NCBI GenBank assembly: GCA_027886925.1
Contig: JAPCJN010000129.1
Location: forward strand, 1 to 5,416
Direction of reading: 5' to 3'
Origin: Nitrososphaerota archaeon
GTDB taxonomy: Archaea; Thermoproteota; Nitrososphaeria; Nitrososphaerales; UBA183
DNA: 5,416 bases
Positions 3,953 through 5,416 of this stretch are shown here, piece after piece (positions within the stretch are counted from its first letter, which is position 1; each line of letters opens with the position of its first letter). Position numbers and translations under genes: made by a program. The notes under the pieces are model-generated. The model was not told where the DNA came from. It saw only the letters and a list, made by a program, of their open reading frames with translations, and made no database searches.

Positions 3953-5416
3953 GAACTCGGACAAGGAAGTAGGCGAGGTTCCGTCGGGGAAAGAAGAAGT
4001 GGGAGCGTACCCACCATCCGTTCCCCGCACCTCCGCGAGAACACGCATGCTGGAGCTGCCGTTCGTGGATAGAAAAGCCGAACTTGCGACGATGCAGTCC
4101 ATGCTGGAGGAAACGATCAACCAACAGAGCGGAACCATACTATTCCTCAGCGGCGAACCAGGCGTTGGGAAGACCAGGCTTGCTGAGGAGTTCCTGAAAC
4201 AGGCGAGCGGGGTTCGACACTTCTTCACCAGATGCTCGCGGGTTGAGAGCCTGACTCCATACGCTCCATGGATAGACATCATCAGACAGTTCGCAAGGCA
4301 GGCGCCGATCTCTCTCTTTTACGAGGTCTGTGGCGAAAACGTGGACGAAATAATCAGGTTGCTACCTGAACTCATGGGCAACTCGGATAGGCGCAAGGTC
4401 AATCGCAATCCTCCTCCCACGTCCGACCCGGAACTGATATCCCGAAACCGCTTGAAGTTCTTCCAAGCCATGTCGACGTTCTTCGTCAGACTCTCAAGGG
4501 AATCGCCCGTCCTGCTAGTCTTTGATGACCTTCAATGGATTGATCCAGCGTCGCTCGGTCTCTTCCAATTCATTATCGACGGGAACGTCCTGAGGGAGAA
4601 CCCGATTAGCGTCGTCGGCCTGCACAGGGACCTCGACCCTAAGGAGACCCCCTTGCTCTTCGAGTTTCTGAATAATCTGGAGAGACAGGTACGACCCCAC
4701 CGCACCGCGGTGCGACTTGACAGGCTCGACTCCCACGACGTCTCCCAGCTCGTCCTGGGCTGCTTTTCGAGCCAGAAGATAATCGACGACCTAGTCGACC
4801 TCATCTACAGGAAGACCCGTGGAAACCCTCTCTTCGTGGAGGAGATTCTCAGATCATTGGTGGAGGAGGAGAAGATATTCAGGAATCAGGACGGGAAGTG
4901 GGACAGCATCCAAGTCTCGAGACTGCAGATTCCCGATGGCGTCAAGAGCGTGATAGAGCAGCGACTGAAATTGCTGGACGAGCGCAGTCTCGAGATGCTC
5001 AGGTTGGCTTGCGTGATCGGCGACAAGTTCGACTCTCGATTGCTACGAAGGCTGATGGCTTTGGGAGGTCTTCGCGAGGAGACGGAGGGCAAGGTGATCC
5101 AGTTGATGGAGCACATCCTAGGTACAAGCCTCGTGCGGGAGGACGAGGCGTCCGATGGGAACGTATTCTACCTCTTCCAGGACGAGTCGGTCAGAGACGT
5201 GCTTTACGAGGAGATAAGCCTCTCGCGGAAGAAGAGCTATCATCATTTGATAGCCAGAGCTATGGAGGAGCTGTTCTATAGGCAGGGAGACGGCAAGGAT
5301 TCCACAGAGGGGGACGCGGGGGAGATAGCTCGGCACTTCCTCAAGGGCGGCGACAGGGACAACGCGATTCGCTACTACATTCTGGCCGCTGACAAGTCCA
5401 GATTGGTCTTCGCTCA
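3942..5416 (+). CDS. Large AAA_16/STAND-type ATPase with TPR-like C-terminus (partial)
   Basis: The open frame runs through the right edge, giving 491 residues without a stop. ATG 3942 is the first possible start, because an in-frame TGA lies at 3930-3932. A charged, Pro-rich N-tail (1-39) precedes PFVDRKAEL (40-48), the usual entry to AAA_16 domains. Walker A is GEPGVGKT (71-78), with Lys77 and Thr78 for phosphate and magnesium. Walker B is LLVFDDLQWID, with Asp195-Asp196. GNPLFVEE (294-301) and IPDGVKSVIEQRL from 330 are conserved in this family, followed by a winged-helix-like LACVIGDKF (355-363). From about 459, EIARHFLKGGDRDNAIRYY begins TPR-like helices. Members act as ATP-dependent signalling or transcription switches (MalT/LAL-like) or fused regulators; the effector part lies outside the window. 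It is cytoplasmic, with no membrane segment. The lack of lesions contrasts with the decayed genes to the left. Confidence 0.9.
   Translation, partial: MSPKNSDKEVGEVPSGKEEVGAYPPSVPRTSARTRMLELPFVDRKAELATMQSMLEETINQQSGTILFLSGEPGVGKTRLAEEFLKQASGVRHFFTRCSRVESLTPYAPWIDIIRQFARQAPISLFYEVCGENVDEIIRLLPELMGNSDRRKVNRNPPPTSDPELISRNRLKFFQAMSTFFVRLSRESPVLLVFDDLQWIDPASLGLFQFIIDGNVLRENPISVVGLHRDLDPKETPLLFEFLNNLERQVRPHRTAVRLDRLDSHDVSQLVLGCFSSQKIIDDLVDLIYRKTRGNPLFVEEILRSLVEEEKIFRNQDGKWDSIQVSRLQIPDGVKSVIEQRLKLLDERSLEMLRLACVIGDKFDSRLLRRLMALGGLREETEGKVIQLMEHILGTSLVREDEASDGNVFYLFQDESVRDVLYEEISLSRKKSYHHLIARAMEELFYRQGDGKDSTEGDAGEIARHFLKGGDRDNAIRYYILAADKSRLVFA

Noticed and set aside
3797..4282. 161-residue minus-strand open frame over the ATPase start
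   Set aside because: It is antisense to the Walker A region of a clearly conserved ATPase and has no independent support.

Overview
The window is moderately GC-rich and looks archaeal, probably from an uncultured lineage. The grounds are a degenerate winged-helix regulator of the 'LD-RILKEL...AKR...ETVR' kind, a DUF998 membrane protein, a secreted pentapeptide-repeat protein with a perfect GGAGGTGAT ribosome site, and a large AAA_16/STAND-type ATPase. The lineage is inferred from protein style only. No rRNA, tRNA, CRISPR or insertion sequence was recognised.

Layout. Positions 1-189 hold the 3' end of an unrecognised + strand gene and a tiny overlapping frame, followed by a GC-rich hairpin. 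Positions 381-1778 are a gene graveyard. It holds a DUF998 membrane protein (minus, 381-921), a helix-turn-helix regulator (minus, 999-1294) and a four-helix membrane protein (plus, 1403-1778). Each can be read end to end only by changing frame, and together they carry about six indels and one internal stop. The regulator and the 1403-1778 gene diverge from a 108-base spacer holding a perfect 10-bp inverted repeat, a possible operator.

Positions 1854-3128 (minus) encode an intact secreted 424-residue protein: signal peptide, two beta-rich domains with a shared motif, and a pentapeptide-repeat tail. It ends at a compact terminator hairpin. Positions 3147-3841 contain no gene I can recognise, only conflicting open frames and small palindromes. 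From 3942 to the right edge runs the N-terminal 491 residues of an intact multidomain ATPase (Walker A and B, GNPLFVEE motif, start of TPR-like repeats), transcribed away from the secreted gene.

The intact genes show no shared pathway. The ATPase is of the regulator/signalling type and the secreted protein looks like an adhesion or surface-exposed scaffold. The main interest is the contrast between a decayed 1.4-kb block and two clean long genes beside it, the palindrome between the divergent decayed genes, and a histidine-bearing motif recurring about once per turn of the predicted pentapeptide helix.
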